A DNA stretch of 64,000 bases. Origin: Streptomyces luomodiensis. GTDB taxonomy: Bacteria > Actinomycetota > Actinomycetes > Streptomycetales > Streptomycetaceae. A program made the translations under genes and the position numbers. Positions 1 through 8,749 of this stretch are shown in pieces. The stretch is taken from positions 9,548,001 through 9,612,000 of the forward strand of contig NZ_CP117522.1 of assembly GCF_031679605.1 (NCBI RefSeq), written 5' to 3'. The stretch's first letter is position 1. Each line of letters opens with the position of its first letter. Under the pieces are notes generated by a model. The model worked only from the letters and a program-made list of their open reading frames with translations, did not search any database and had not been told where the DNA came from.

Positions 1-1
1 C

Positions 2-961
2 CCCCAACTGTACGTCGACTCCGCCAGGGTGTGCGTCGTCACCGACCTCGGCCGGGTCGCGGGACCCGCGCGAGGACTCGCCGTCAACGGCGCCCTCGAC
101 CAGTTCGCCGCCCGCGCCGCCAACGCCCTGGTCGGCAACGCGCCCACGGACCCGCTCATCGAGGCCACCGGCTTCGGGATCACCTTCCGGCCCAGCCACG
201 ACGTCCTGCTGTCCGTCACCGGCGCGCCCGCCGAACCCGCCGTCGACGGCCGTGCCCACCCGGCCTGGACGCCGCTGTCGGTGCGCGCGGGCGAGACGGT
301 GCGGGTCGGCATCTCCGACGCCGGACTGCGTGCCTACGTCGCCGTACACGGGTCCTTCGACGTGCCCCGGCTGATGGGGAGCTGCGCACCGGACTCGATG
401 ATCGGGTTCGGGACCCAGGTCGCCTCCGGCACCGTGCTGCCGCTGCTGCGCTCCCACCCGCCGCTGGTCAACCGCCGCTTCGGTGCCACCGTGTTCCACT
501 TCGGCATCCCCCGCGACGTCGGCCGGGTCTGCTCGGTCCTGGACGTGGTCGACGGGCCGGACGCCGCCGAGTTCGGGCCGGGGCTCCAGCGGCTGTACGA
601 CTCCCCGTACACGGTCACCCCGCGCATCAACCATGTCGGGATGCGGGTCGCCGGACCCGTGCCCCGGCGGTCGGTCACCGGGGAGGTGCTCTCCCGCGGG
701 GTGCCGATCGGCGCGGTCGAGGCCCCGACCGGTGACGAACTGCTCGTTCTGATGCGCGGCCGCGGCATCACCGCGGGATACCCGGTCCTCGCGGTGCTCA
801 CCTCCCGTGCCCTGGACCACGCGGCGCAGCTCAGACCGGGCCAGACCATCCGCTTCCACCGCACGACCGCGTCCGCCGCCACCGCCGCCTACCTGGAGCG
901 GCGCCGTCTGCTGGACCGCGTCGCCCTGCGCGCGCGCACGGCCTTCGCGGCACTCGTGTGA
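2..961 (+). CDS. Biotin-dependent carboxyltransferase (KipA/PxpC type), 5' end cut off
   Basis: The reading frame is open to the left edge, so the true start lies outside the window. The first residues (VDSARVCVVTDLGR) match the beta strand that opens this family, with the conserved pattern T-DLGR, GALDQFAARAANALVGN and the C-terminal LRPGQTIRFH. The family includes PxpC of ATP-dependent 5-oxoprolinase and the carboxyltransferase half of urea amidolyase; it normally follows a PxpB/KipI partner and often biotin carboxylase and LamB/YcsF genes, which would be upstream and out of view. The GTG at 29 is a possible start only if the gene is unusually short. It lies 20 bases from the aminotransferase, suggesting co-transcription. 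The substrate cannot be told from sequence. Confidence 0.85.
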   Translation, partial: PQLYVDSARVCVVTDLGRVAGPARGLAVNGALDQFAARAANALVGNAPTDPLIEATGFGITFRPSHDVLLSVTGAPAEPAVDGRAHPAWTPLSVRAGETVRVGISDAGLRAYVAVHGSFDVPRLMGSCAPDSMIGFGTQVASGTVLPLLRSHPPLVNRRFGATVFHFGIPRDVGRVCSVLDVVDGPDAAEFGPGLQRLYDSPYTVTPRINHVGMRVAGPVPRRSVTGEVLSRGVPIGAVEAPTGDELLVLMRGRGITAGYPVLAVLTSRALDHAAQLRPGQTIRFHRTTASAATAAYLERRRLLDRVALRARTAFAALV

Positions 962-981
962 CCCACCCAAGGAGAGAAGGA

Positions 982-2211
982 ATGACGAACCCCACAACGC
1001 TCCGGGCGCCCGCGCCGGCCGAGCGCATGTCCCGTGTCAAGGAGTCACCGAGTTCCCGGGTCGCGGACCGGGTACGGGAGTTCCAGGCGGCGGGCCGCAA
1101 GGTGCTGCCGCTGACGATCGGCGAACCCGACTTCGACACCCCCGACCATGTGAAGGAAGCGGCCATAGCCGCGATCCGCGCCGGGGAGACCAAATACACC
1201 TCGGCCAACGGCACCCCCGCGTTGCAGAAGGCCATCACCGCCCGGCTGCTGAGGAAGACCGGGCAGTCCTACGCAGGGGACGAGATCTGCGTGGGCGGCG
1301 GCGCGAAACAGCTCATCTTCCTGGCCTTCATGGCCACTCTCGACGAAGGCGACGAGGTCATCGTCCCGGCCCCGTACTGGGTGTCGTATCCGGACATGGT
1401 CACGGTCAACGGCGGGCGGCCCGTCACCGTCGCCACCACGGCGGACGAGGGGTACAAGCTCACCCCGGACCAGCTCCGCGAGGCCATCACCGACCGGACC
1501 ACCTGGGTCGTGCTCAACACGCCCAACAACCCCACGGGCGCCGTCTACAGCGAGTCGGAGCTGCGCGGCCTCACCGATGTCGTCCGCGCCCACCCGCACG
1601 TCTCGATCCTCTGCGACGAGATCTACGACGAGATCAACTATGGCGCGCGACCGGTTCCCAGCGCGGTGACCGTCGCCCCCGACCTGCGGAGGAGGATCTT
1701 CCTCGTCAACGGTGTGTCGAAGGCGTACGCCATGACCGGATGGCGGATCGGCTACGGCGCGGGAGCGGCCGGGCTCTGCGCCGCCATCGGCACGCTCCAG
1801 TCGCAGAGTTCGTCCTGCCCGTCCTCCGTGAGCCAGGCCGCGGCGGTCGCGGCGCTCGACGGCGGGCGTGAGTTCATCGACCGCACCGTGGGCATCTACA
1901 CCGAGCGACGGGACCTCCTCGTCTCGGGCCTTGCCGCGATCGACGGACTGCGACCGACCGCCCCCGAGGGGGGCTTCTACGTCTGGGTCGACGCCTCCGC
2001 GCTGATGGGGTCCGTCACCCCCTCGGGCAAGAGGATCACGACCGACGCGGAACTGGCCGAACACTTCCTGGACACCAGCGGCGTCGTGGTCATCTCCGGC
2101 GATTCCTACGGCTGCCCGGGACATTTCCGCGCCAGCTTCGCACTGTCCTCCGAAATCATCGGCGAGGCCGTCGCCGGACTCGCCCGGTCCGTCGAGTTGC
2201 TGCGTCGCTGA
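982..2211 (+). CDS. Class I/II pyridoxal-phosphate aminotransferase (aspartate aminotransferase-like)
   Basis: Protein of 409 aa with the full fold-type I signature: GEPDFDTP near residue 47, NNPTG at 182-186, CDEIYDEI at 211-218 and the Schiff-base lysine K247 in GVSKAYAMTGWRIGY. The C-terminal arginine that binds the substrate carboxylate is in GHFRASF. The ATG at 982 follows a GGAGAGAAGG ribosome site at 971-980, which decides against the upstream in-frame GTG at 958. Closest in pattern to bacterial I-gamma aspartate/prephenate aminotransferases, which use glutamate or aspartate with 2-oxo acids. In this locus it probably interconverts an amino acid and a 2-oxo acid that one of the neighbouring dehydrogenases reduces; that role is inferred. 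Confidence 0.9.
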   Translation: MTNPTTLRAPAPAERMSRVKESPSSRVADRVREFQAAGRKVLPLTIGEPDFDTPDHVKEAAIAAIRAGETKYTSANGTPALQKAITARLLRKTGQSYAGDEICVGGGAKQLIFLAFMATLDEGDEVIVPAPYWVSYPDMVTVNGGRPVTVATTADEGYKLTPDQLREAITDRTTWVVLNTPNNPTGAVYSESELRGLTDVVRAHPHVSILCDEIYDEINYGARPVPSAVTVAPDLRRRIFLVNGVSKAYAMTGWRIGYGAGAAGLCAAIGTLQSQSSSCPSSVSQAAAVAALDGGREFIDRTVGIYTERRDLLVSGLAAIDGLRPTAPEGGFYVWVDASALMGSVTPSGKRITTDAELAEHFLDTSGVVVISGDSYGCPGHFRASFALSSEIIGEAVAGLARSVELLRR

Positions 2212-2300
2212 TATACCCTTCCGTGCCGTGCCGGCCCGGCGATCCACCAGAAATCAGCTTCTCTAATGCCGGTATCGGGAGCTGGATTCCGAATGCCGCC

Positions 2301-2310
2301 GGGTATACCC
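2301..2310. promoter_or_regulatory. Palindrome GGGTATACCC upstream of the MFS gene
   Basis: Perfect 10-bp palindrome in the 165-bp A+T-richer gap between the aminotransferase and the transporter, 73 bp before the likely start codon. A related TATACCC half-site lies just after the aminotransferase stop at about 2213. It could be an operator for the LysR protein at 13064 or another regulator; there is no direct evidence. Confidence 0.3.
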
Positions 2311-2382
2311 ATCGGCAATACCGAGGAAATAATGACGGGCCAAAGTACTGACGACGACGTCACTTTGTGAAAGGTTGTGCCC

Positions 2383-3708
2383 GTGAACAGCAAGGTATCC
2401 GCGGCTCCGCCGCACGCGCAGCCACTCGCGGCCACCACGAAGGCGACGAAGGTGTCCATCGTCGGGGGTCTCATCGGTGTCTTCATCGAGCTGTACGACA
2501 ACGCCGTCTACGGCTTCGTGGCCGGAACCCTCGCGGTCGTGTTCTTTCCCAGCGGCGCCTCCACCACGAGCGTCTTGCTGACCTTCACGGCCTTCGCCAT
2601 TCCCTTCTTCTTCCGCCCCGTGGGTGCCGCCGTAGCCGGATCGTGGGGCGACCGAATAGGGCGCAAACGAGTCCTGTTGGTGCTCATCACCATGATGAGC
2701 CTGTCCACCGCCCTGGTCGGCGTTCTGCCGAGCTACGCGACGGTGGGCGTCTGGGCGCCGATCGGCCTGGTGCTGCTGCGTTTCGTCCAGGGCTTCGCGA
2801 TGGGCGGCGAGCCCGGCAACGGCAACTCCTTCCTCGCCGAACACGCCGGTGACGGCCGCCGCGGCCGGGTGGTCAGCTATGCCAACGCCGCCACGTTCAT
2901 AGCGATGCTCCTCGGCACCCTGTTCGCCGCCCTGCTCACCGCGGTGCTCAGCACCGGACAGATGGAGGCGTGGGGCTGGCGGCTGCCCTTCCTCCTCGCC
3001 CTGCCGCTCGGCGTGGTGGGCCTGGTGGTCCGCCGGCTCTCCGAGGAGTCACCGGAGTTCGCCGAGGCGGAGCAGAAGGGCGCGGTGACCGGCAGCCCGC
3101 TGAAGGAGGCGTTCACCACTCCCGAGATCCGCCGCGCGATGGGCCTGACCATCGTGCTGCCGCTGCTCAACAGCTCCGGCTACTTCGTCCTGTTCATCTA
3201 CATGCCGTCCTTCATGAAGGACGAGATGCATTTCTCCGGCCTCGAAGGGCTGCTGGTCACCGCCATCATGCTGGCCGTCGGCACCTTCGCGGTGCTCTAC
3301 GCCGGACGCCTCTCCGACCGGATCGGCCGCAAGAAGCTGCTCAGCGGCTCGGCGTTCGGCATGGTCGTCATCGGCTTCCCCTGCTACTGGCTGCTGACGC
3401 GGGGCTCCTTCGCCACGGCGGTCGTCGGCGCGGTCCTGATGGCCGTCTGTTTCGCCGGCACCAACGGCGTGATGCAGGTGACGCTCGCCGAACTCTTTCC
3501 CACCCGGGTCCGCACCGTGGCCTACGGCGTCGGCTACAACCTCGGCACCGCCATCTTCGGCGGTGCCGCACCGCTGCTGGTCTCCGCGCTCATCGCCGCG
3601 ACCGGCAGCACCTGGATCCCGGCGATCTACCTGGTCCTCACCTCCGCCGTCGCCGGGTTCACCGCGCTGCGCATCAAGGAGACGGCCTTCGAGCCGCTCA
3701 AGCGCTGA
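2383..3708 (+). CDS. MFS transporter, metabolite:H+ symporter (MHS) type
   Basis: About 441 aa with twelve predicted membrane segments. The MHS subgroup is indicated by FIELYDNAVYGF in helix 1, RPVGAAVAGSWGDRIGRK at the helix 2-3 loop (the MFS signature) and the second copy GRLSDRIGRKK mid-protein. The family imports small organic acids and zwitterions such as citrate, shikimate, alpha-ketoglutarate and proline betaine, driven by protons. GTG 2383 is favoured because GAAAGG at 2369-2374 is 8 bases upstream; GTG 2377 in the same frame is too close to it. Being inside a catabolic cluster, it probably brings in the pathway substrate. Confidence 0.88.
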   Translation: MNSKVSAAPPHAQPLAATTKATKVSIVGGLIGVFIELYDNAVYGFVAGTLAVVFFPSGASTTSVLLTFTAFAIPFFFRPVGAAVAGSWGDRIGRKRVLLVLITMMSLSTALVGVLPSYATVGVWAPIGLVLLRFVQGFAMGGEPGNGNSFLAEHAGDGRRGRVVSYANAATFIAMLLGTLFAALLTAVLSTGQMEAWGWRLPFLLALPLGVVGLVVRRLSEESPEFAEAEQKGAVTGSPLKEAFTTPEIRRAMGLTIVLPLLNSSGYFVLFIYMPSFMKDEMHFSGLEGLLVTAIMLAVGTFAVLYAGRLSDRIGRKKLLSGSAFGMVVIGFPCYWLLTRGSFATAVVGAVLMAVCFAGTNGVMQVTLAELFPTRVRTVAYGVGYNLGTAIFGGAAPLLVSALIAATGSTWIPAIYLVLTSAVAGFTALRIKETAFEPLKR

Positions 3709-3764
3709 ACCGGACCCGGCCCGACGCACCCGTACCTCCTCCCATCCGAAAGGACGGTGGTCCC

Positions 3765-4799
3765 GTGGCGACAGCGGCCACGCACCAGGCCACAGCCGCA
3801 CTCGACAGGCTCCGCGGACGACTGGACAAGGCCGGCTTCGGCGCCCTGCTGCTGACCTCGCGCACCGGGCGCCGGTACGCCCTGGGCCCGGTACCCGGCT
3901 CCGCCGACGCGACCGCCGTCCTGCTCACGACCGACGGCACGGTGGCGAGCGCGACCGGCGACCTGGCCGCGGCCACCGCCGCCGCGCTGCGTGCGGCCGG
4001 CATCGCGGGCGGCATGGTCGCCACCGAGGCCGATCTGCCGCCGGACGTCCTCGGACAGACCGACGGCACCGGCGTCCGGCTGCGCCCGGCCGCCGACCTG
4101 GTCTTCGCCGAACTGGCCTGCTGCGAGCCCGGCGAACAGCCCGCGTTCGCCGCCGCGGCCGAGCTCGCCGCCGTCGGCTACACGGCGGTCATGGACCACC
4201 TGCGGGTGGGCATGGACGTACGGGAGCTGTCCGGCAACGTCGACCGGTCGGTCCGCCGGGCCGGCGGACTGCTCGGGTGGTACGACCCGTACGACGCCGA
4301 CGGGGCGGCCGGCACCGACCTGGTGACCGTCCGCGGCCACGACCCCGCCACGGCCCGGCTCACCGCGACCGTCCCGCTCCGTTACGTCCTGCACCCGCTG
4401 CTGGACGGGACCGCCGGGTACGCCGCCGCGACCGCCGTGCTCAGCAAGGCCGACGGCCCGCTGCGCACCGCGGGCGACGTATGCGCCGCCGCGACGGCCG
4501 CGCTGCTCGCGGCCCTGCGGCCGGGCGCCCGGCTCACCGACGGATACGCGGCGTTCGAGCGAGAGGCCGGCGGGCACGGGGCGGCCTGCCGGCTGGTCGC
4601 GCTGCGCGGCGGCGGGGCATCGGCGCCGCTGCCGCCGGACAGCGCGGTGGTCGCCGAGCCCGGCATGGTGCTCGGCGTGCGGACCGGGGTCCAGGTGCCG
4701 GGCCGGGGCGCGGTCGAGCTCGCGGAGACCGTCGCGCTGACCGCCGAGGGCGCCGAGCCGCAGGCGGGCACGCCCTTGCGCCTCGTCGAGCTGTACTGA
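3765..4799 (+). CDS. M24-family (aminopeptidase P/creatinase-like) protein without metal ligands
   Basis: 344 aa. The N-terminal part resembles a creatinase N-terminal domain, and the C-terminal third has the recognisable pattern PGMVLGVRTGVQVPGRG followed by ETVALTAEGAEP, as in Xaa-Pro peptidases. However, the HGxGH motif is missing, the two glutamates of the metal site (usually in TIEPG and RIEDT) are R and A here, and no DxxGx(n)D segment is visible. It is therefore probably not a functional metallopeptidase. GTG 3765 follows GAAAGGACGG at 3748-3757. It starts 56 bases after the transporter. It may be a binding or scaffold protein, or have a metal-independent activity. Confidence 0.7.
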   Translation: MATAATHQATAALDRLRGRLDKAGFGALLLTSRTGRRYALGPVPGSADATAVLLTTDGTVASATGDLAAATAAALRAAGIAGGMVATEADLPPDVLGQTDGTGVRLRPAADLVFAELACCEPGEQPAFAAAAELAAVGYTAVMDHLRVGMDVRELSGNVDRSVRRAGGLLGWYDPYDADGAAGTDLVTVRGHDPATARLTATVPLRYVLHPLLDGTAGYAAATAVLSKADGPLRTAGDVCAAATAALLAALRPGARLTDGYAAFEREAGGHGAACRLVALRGGGASAPLPPDSAVVAEPGMVLGVRTGVQVPGRGAVELAETVALTAEGAEPQAGTPLRLVELY

Positions 4800-4855
4800 C
4801 CCCACCCGCCACGCCACCGCCGTAACCCCCCTGTGAACGCAAGAGGAGAACCGTC

Positions 4856-5668
4856 ATGGGCACGACCCACCCGACCGGAGCGGACCGGGTACCCACGGCC
4901 GACGCGGCCGGTGTCACCATGCCGCTGGTCGGATTCGGCACCCATCCGATGCGCGGCGACCAGGCCACCGAGGCCGTACTGACCGCCTTCTCCGTCGGTT
5001 ACCGGCTCGTCGACACCGCCACCCGCTACCGCAACGAGGCCGCCGTCGGCGCCGCCCTCGCCGCCACCGACCTGCCCCGCTCCGACCTGTTCGTGACCAC
5101 CAAGATGCCGCCCGACCAGGTCGGCCGGGAACGGCTCACCCTGGAGCGGAGCCTGACCGCGCTGGGCTGTGACCACATCGACCTCTGGCTGATCCACTGG
5201 CCCCCGGGCGGCCACCCGGGCGTCACCAGCTGGCGCGCGTTCGTGAAGGCCCGCGACGAGGGCCTGGTCCGGGCCATCGGGGTCAGCAACTACTCGGTGG
5301 AACTCATCGACGCGCTGCACCGCGAGACCGGTGTCTACCCGGCCGTCAACCAGGTGCAGTGGGGCCCCGGCGACTACGATCCGCACTTCGCCGGGGCGAT
5401 GCGTGAGCGCGGTGTGGTGCTGAGCGCGCACAGCCCGCTGCGCAGCACCGACCTCGACCATCCGGTGCTCCTCGACGTGGCCCGCCGGCACGGCCGTTCG
5501 CCGCGCGACGTCGTCCTGGCGTGGAACCTGCACCACAAGGTCGCGGTCACCGTGAAATCCGCGCACCGCGACCGTATGGAGCGCAATCTGTCCGCGGCCG
5601 ACCTCACCCTGACGCCGGCGGACGTCGAGGCGATCGACGGTCTCACGACCGTGACGACGGGGCGTTAG
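4856..5668 (+). CDS. Aldo/keto reductase
   Basis: 270 aa, the usual length for a compact AKR of the 2,5-diketo-D-gluconate reductase type. The catalytic tetrad is complete: D53 and Y58 in DTATRYRNE, K83 in TTKMP, H114 in LIHWP. The (alpha/beta)8 barrel uses NADPH to reduce sugar or keto-acid carbonyls. ATG 4856 is preceded by AAGAGGAGA at about 4841. It is the last gene before a strong hairpin at 5683, so it ends the first transcription unit (aminotransferase to AKR). Confidence 0.9.
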   Translation: MGTTHPTGADRVPTADAAGVTMPLVGFGTHPMRGDQATEAVLTAFSVGYRLVDTATRYRNEAAVGAALAATDLPRSDLFVTTKMPPDQVGRERLTLERSLTALGCDHIDLWLIHWPPGGHPGVTSWRAFVKARDEGLVRAIGVSNYSVELIDALHRETGVYPAVNQVQWGPGDYDPHFAGAMRERGVVLSAHSPLRSTDLDHPVLLDVARRHGRSPRDVVLAWNLHHKVAVTVKSAHRDRMERNLSAADLTLTPADVEAIDGLTTVTTGR

Positions 5669-5682
5669 CCACACCGACCGGA

Positions 5683-5737
5683 GCGAATACCACGGCCGTG
5701 CGAGGACGGATGGCCGTGGTATTCGCATGTTCTTTTT
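5683..5737 (+). terminator. Rho-independent terminator after the aldo/keto reductase
   Basis: A perfect 15-bp inverted repeat, GCGAATACCACGGCC at 5683-5697 with its complement at 5712-5726, around a 14-base loop and followed by a T-rich tract at 5730-5737. It begins 15 bases after the stop codon. Confidence 0.85.
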
Positions 5738-5852
5738 CCCTCTCCCATCGGTATTTTTTATGCCGCCATACGGATAGCCGCTTCGCCTCTTTCACCGGAA
5801 GCCGCGGTACTACGCTCTGACCCACGTTCCCGATTTCCCGAGAAGGGCCGCC

Positions 5853-6836
5853 GTGGTTTATCAGGTAGTGGTCACGCGAGGTTATGCGCAGCCGGACGGC
5901 AGCACCGTTTTCGGTGACATCGGGCTCTCCCGGCTGACCGACGCCGGACTGGCGTGGCGCGTACTGGACGAGGAGGTCGGGGAACTGCGGGCGGAGCAGC
6001 TCGCGGAAGCCGACGCGGTCCTGGTGCTCGGGCACGAGCGGGTCACGGCGCGTTCCATACCGGCCTCGGGCCGGCTCCGGCATGTCGCGCGGTTCGGCGC
6101 CGGTTTCGACGCCGTCGACACCGAGGCCTGCGCCCGGCGCGGTGTGCTGGTCACCAACGCCCCCGACGCGGTACGGCGGCCGGTGGCCGACTCCGTGATC
6201 GCGCTGCTGTACGCGCTCTCGCACCACCTGGTCGTCAAGGACAGACTGGTGCGCGAGGGACGCTGGGCGGAGCGCGGGGCCTGGCGCGGCCCCGGGCTGA
6301 CCGGGGCCACCGTGGGCATCGTCGGACTCGGCGGCATCGGACTGGAGACGGCACGGCGGGTACGCGCGCAGGGACTGCGCGTCCTGGGCTACAACCGCAG
6401 CGACCGCGCCCGGGAGGCGGCCGAGGCCGGCGTCGAACTCGCCACCCTGGACGACGTACTGAGCACCAGTGACTACGTGGTCGTCGCCGTCGCCGCCAAC
6501 CCCGGCACCCGGCACCTCATCGGAGAACGGGAACTGGCGCTGATGCGTCCCACCGCCCGGCTGATCAACGTCTCGCGCGGCGTGGTGGTCGACGAGGAGG
6601 CGCTCATCGCACGGCTGTCGGACAGCCGGCTGGCCGGAGCCGGCCTGGACGTGTTCACCGAGGAGCCGCTCACGCCGGACAGCCCGCTGACCGCGCTGGA
6701 CAACGTGATCCTCGCGCCGCACTCCCTGTGCTGGACCGACCAGTACACGGCCGCCGTGTCGGCGAGCGTGATGGCGTCGCTCATCGCCGTGAGCCGCGGC
6801 GAACAGCCCCCGGAGACGGTCAACGGCCCCTTCTGA
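5853..6836 (+). CDS. D-isomer-specific 2-hydroxyacid dehydrogenase (first of two)
   Basis: 327 aa. The Rossmann fingerprint GLGGIGLETA lies near residue 156. The catalytic set is visible: R in VSRGVVVDEEAL, E in DVFTEEPL and H in APHSLCW. The family reduces 2-oxo acids or oxidises D-2-hydroxy acids with NAD(P). The start is GTG 5853 with AGAAGGG at 5841-5847. It lies after a terminator, so it likely begins a second transcription unit; the preceding A/T-rich stretch near 5745-5775 may hold the promoter. Substrate not predictable. Confidence 0.9.
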   Translation: MVYQVVVTRGYAQPDGSTVFGDIGLSRLTDAGLAWRVLDEEVGELRAEQLAEADAVLVLGHERVTARSIPASGRLRHVARFGAGFDAVDTEACARRGVLVTNAPDAVRRPVADSVIALLYALSHHLVVKDRLVREGRWAERGAWRGPGLTGATVGIVGLGGIGLETARRVRAQGLRVLGYNRSDRAREAAEAGVELATLDDVLSTSDYVVVAVAANPGTRHLIGERELALMRPTARLINVSRGVVVDEEALIARLSDSRLAGAGLDVFTEEPLTPDSPLTALDNVILAPHSLCWTDQYTAAVSASVMASLIAVSRGEQPPETVNGPF

Positions 6837-6884
6837 CAAGGCGACTCGCAATACGCCGGACGACTCGAACAAGAGGGACAGGAC

Positions 6885-7652
6885 ATGACGGAGCACAGCA
6901 CGGGCCGCCGCACCGCGGTCATCACGGGAGCGGCGTCCACGCGGGGCATCGGCCGCGCCCTCGCCGGCCGGCTGGCCGCGGCCGGCTGGCACCTCGGCCT
7001 GCTCGACATCGACCCGGAGGTCGAGAAGGCCGCCGCCGGGATCCGCGCCGAGTACGGTGTCGCCGCGGTCGGCGCGGTCGCGGACATCGCCGACCCCGCC
7101 GCCGTGGACACGGCCGTCACTGCCTTCGAAGCGGAACTGCCGCCGGTCACCGGGCTGGTCAACAGCGCGGGCATCAGCTCACCGGTGTCCTTCCTCGACG
7201 CGGACCTGGCCACCTGGGAACGTGTCATGCGGATCAACGCCACCGGAACCTTCGTGGTGAGCAAGCGCATCGTGCCCGGCATGGCCGAGCGCGGCCACGG
7301 CCGGGTGGTCAGCCTCGGTTCGACGGCGATGCAGAACGGCGGCGGCACCTACAGCAAGTCCGCCTACGCCGCGTCCAAGGGCGCGATCGAGGCGTTCAGC
7401 CGGGCCCTCGCCCTGGAGGTGGCCCCACGTGGGGTGACGGTCAACGTCGTCGCGCCCGCCACCATCGACACCGACATCATGGGCGGCCGGATCACCGACG
7501 ACCGCAAACCCGCCTTCCTGTCCCAGCTTCCGGTGGGGCGGCTCGGCACCACCCGCGATGTCGCCGCCCTCGTCGAGTTCCTCCTCGGCGAGGACGCCGG
7601 CTACATCACCGGCGCCACCTACAACATCAACGGAGGCCTTCGCATTGGCTGA
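6885..7652 (+). CDS. Short-chain dehydrogenase/reductase (SDR 1)
   Basis: 255 aa classical SDR. The cofactor motif is TGAASTRGIG (residues 15-24), with NSAG in place of the usual NNAG, and the catalytic YAASK. It is very similar along its length to the SDR at 8750, including IDTDIMGGR and the end NINGG, so the two are likely a local duplication. The ATG follows AAGAGGGACAGGAC. Its stop overlaps the TTG start of the sugar isomerase-like gene, so they are translationally coupled. Probably NAD(P)-dependent oxidation of a secondary alcohol in the pathway. Confidence 0.9.
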   Translation: MTEHSTGRRTAVITGAASTRGIGRALAGRLAAAGWHLGLLDIDPEVEKAAAGIRAEYGVAAVGAVADIADPAAVDTAVTAFEAELPPVTGLVNSAGISSPVSFLDADLATWERVMRINATGTFVVSKRIVPGMAERGHGRVVSLGSTAMQNGGGTYSKSAYAASKGAIEAFSRALALEVAPRGVTVNVVAPATIDTDIMGGRITDDRKPAFLSQLPVGRLGTTRDVAALVEFLLGEDAGYITGATYNINGGLRIG

Positions 7653-8670
7653 CGTCCCGGCGCCCCCGGCGTCCCCCGCCGCCGCCCCGCCCGCCTCCAC
7701 CGAGCGGCCGTCCCTGGCCGCGCCGTCCCGCCTCCCGGTCCCGCACACACCCGAGACCTGGCCGATCGCCGCCGCCATGCTCCAGTTCCCGCCGCACGCG
7801 GCGGACGGCACCCCGGTGGAGAAGCTCGACCCCGAGGAATGGCGGCGCCTGCTCCAGCCCGTCGTGGACGAGGGCTTCACCCATCTGGAACTGTCCACCG
7901 CCTGGCTGCCCCTGGGCGACCTGGACCGCGCCCGGCTGACGGCGCTGCGCGAGGTCCTGGCCGACGCGGGGCTCACCGTACCCGGTGTCGGAGTCGTCCG
8001 CCGCAGTGTCGTCCACCCGGAGCGTGGCGAGGACCATCTCGCCTTCTCCCACCGGACCGTGGACGCGGCCGCCGCGCTGGGCGCGGACGTCGTCTGCCTC
8101 GGACTCCACGACGCGCTGAGCCCCCGGCAACGGCGGGCGCTGTGGTTCTGGACCGTTCCGGGCGACGACGTACCGCCCCGCCACGACCGGCAGGTGCGCG
8201 CGCTCGCCGTCCACCGGTTCCGCGAACTCGCCGTCCACGCCGCCGACGTCGGTGTGGAACTCTCCCTGGAGCTGTATGAGAACACCTACCTGGGCAGCGG
8301 TGACGAGGCGGTCCGGTTCCTCGACGACATCGGCCATGAAGCGGTCGGACTCAATCCCGACCTCGGCAACCTGCTGCGCGTCCAGGGGCCGGTGGACACC
8401 TGGGAGTACCTGGTCTCGGTCACCGCGCCCCGCACCAACTACTGGCACGTCAAGAACTACGCCCGCCTGGAGGACCCGGCCACCGGCACCGTGCTCACCC
8501 ACCCCACGTCCCTGGAACTCGGCGTGATCGACTACCGAGCCGCCGTCCGCTACGCGATCTCCCAGGGCTTCGGCGGCACCTTCGTGGTCGAGCACTACGG
8601 CGGCGACGGCCTGAGCGTGGGCGCCACCAACGCCGCGTACCTCAGGCGCGTCCTGCCCCGCACCGACTGA
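7645..8670 (+). CDS. Sugar phosphate isomerase/epimerase-like TIM-barrel protein
   Basis: 341 aa, AP-endonuclease-2-like TIM barrel. Candidate metal ligands are E in ELYENTY, D in NPDLGN, H in YWHVKNY and E in VVEHYGGD, in the order seen in xylose isomerase-like epimerases. I choose TTG 7645, which lies 8 bases after GGAGG at 7632-7636 and overlaps the SDR stop by 8 bases; the frame is open further upstream but inside the SDR. The residues after the start (about 7 to 30) are Ala/Pro rich. Such enzymes isomerise or epimerise ketoses, hydroxypyruvate or inosose. The exact substrate is unknown. Confidence 0.85.
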   Translation: MADVPAPPASPAAAPPASTERPSLAAPSRLPVPHTPETWPIAAAMLQFPPHAADGTPVEKLDPEEWRRLLQPVVDEGFTHLELSTAWLPLGDLDRARLTALREVLADAGLTVPGVGVVRRSVVHPERGEDHLAFSHRTVDAAAALGADVVCLGLHDALSPRQRRALWFWTVPGDDVPPRHDRQVRALAVHRFRELAVHAADVGVELSLELYENTYLGSGDEAVRFLDDIGHEAVGLNPDLGNLLRVQGPVDTWEYLVSVTAPRTNYWHVKNYARLEDPATGTVLTHPTSLELGVIDYRAAVRYAISQGFGGTFVVEHYGGDGLSVGATNAAYLRRVLPRTD

Positions 8671-8738
8671 CCGTACGACACCCGCCGGTACAACACCCGC
8701 CCGTACGACACCCGCCCGTACGACACCCGCCCGTACGA
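8671..8738 (+). repeat. 15-bp tandem repeat, about 4.5 copies
   Basis: Units CCGTACGACACCCGC begin at 8671, 8686 (variant CGGTACAACACCCGC), 8701 and 8716, with a partial unit at 8731-8738. The array starts directly after the isomerase stop codon and ends 11 bases before the next start codon, so it fills the whole intergenic spacer. The last partial unit is followed by the ribosome site GGAG at 8742-8745. Confidence 0.95.
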
Positions 8739-8749
8739 ACTGGAGAGCC

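Noticed and set aside
1045..2247. Long minus-strand open frame opposite the aminotransferase
   Set aside because: It is Gly/Arg/Asp-rich with no family pattern and mirrors a well-supported gene; such antisense frames are a by-product of high G+C.
8671..8738. CRISPR array
   Set aside because: The repeat units are contiguous without spacers, so it is a simple tandem repeat.
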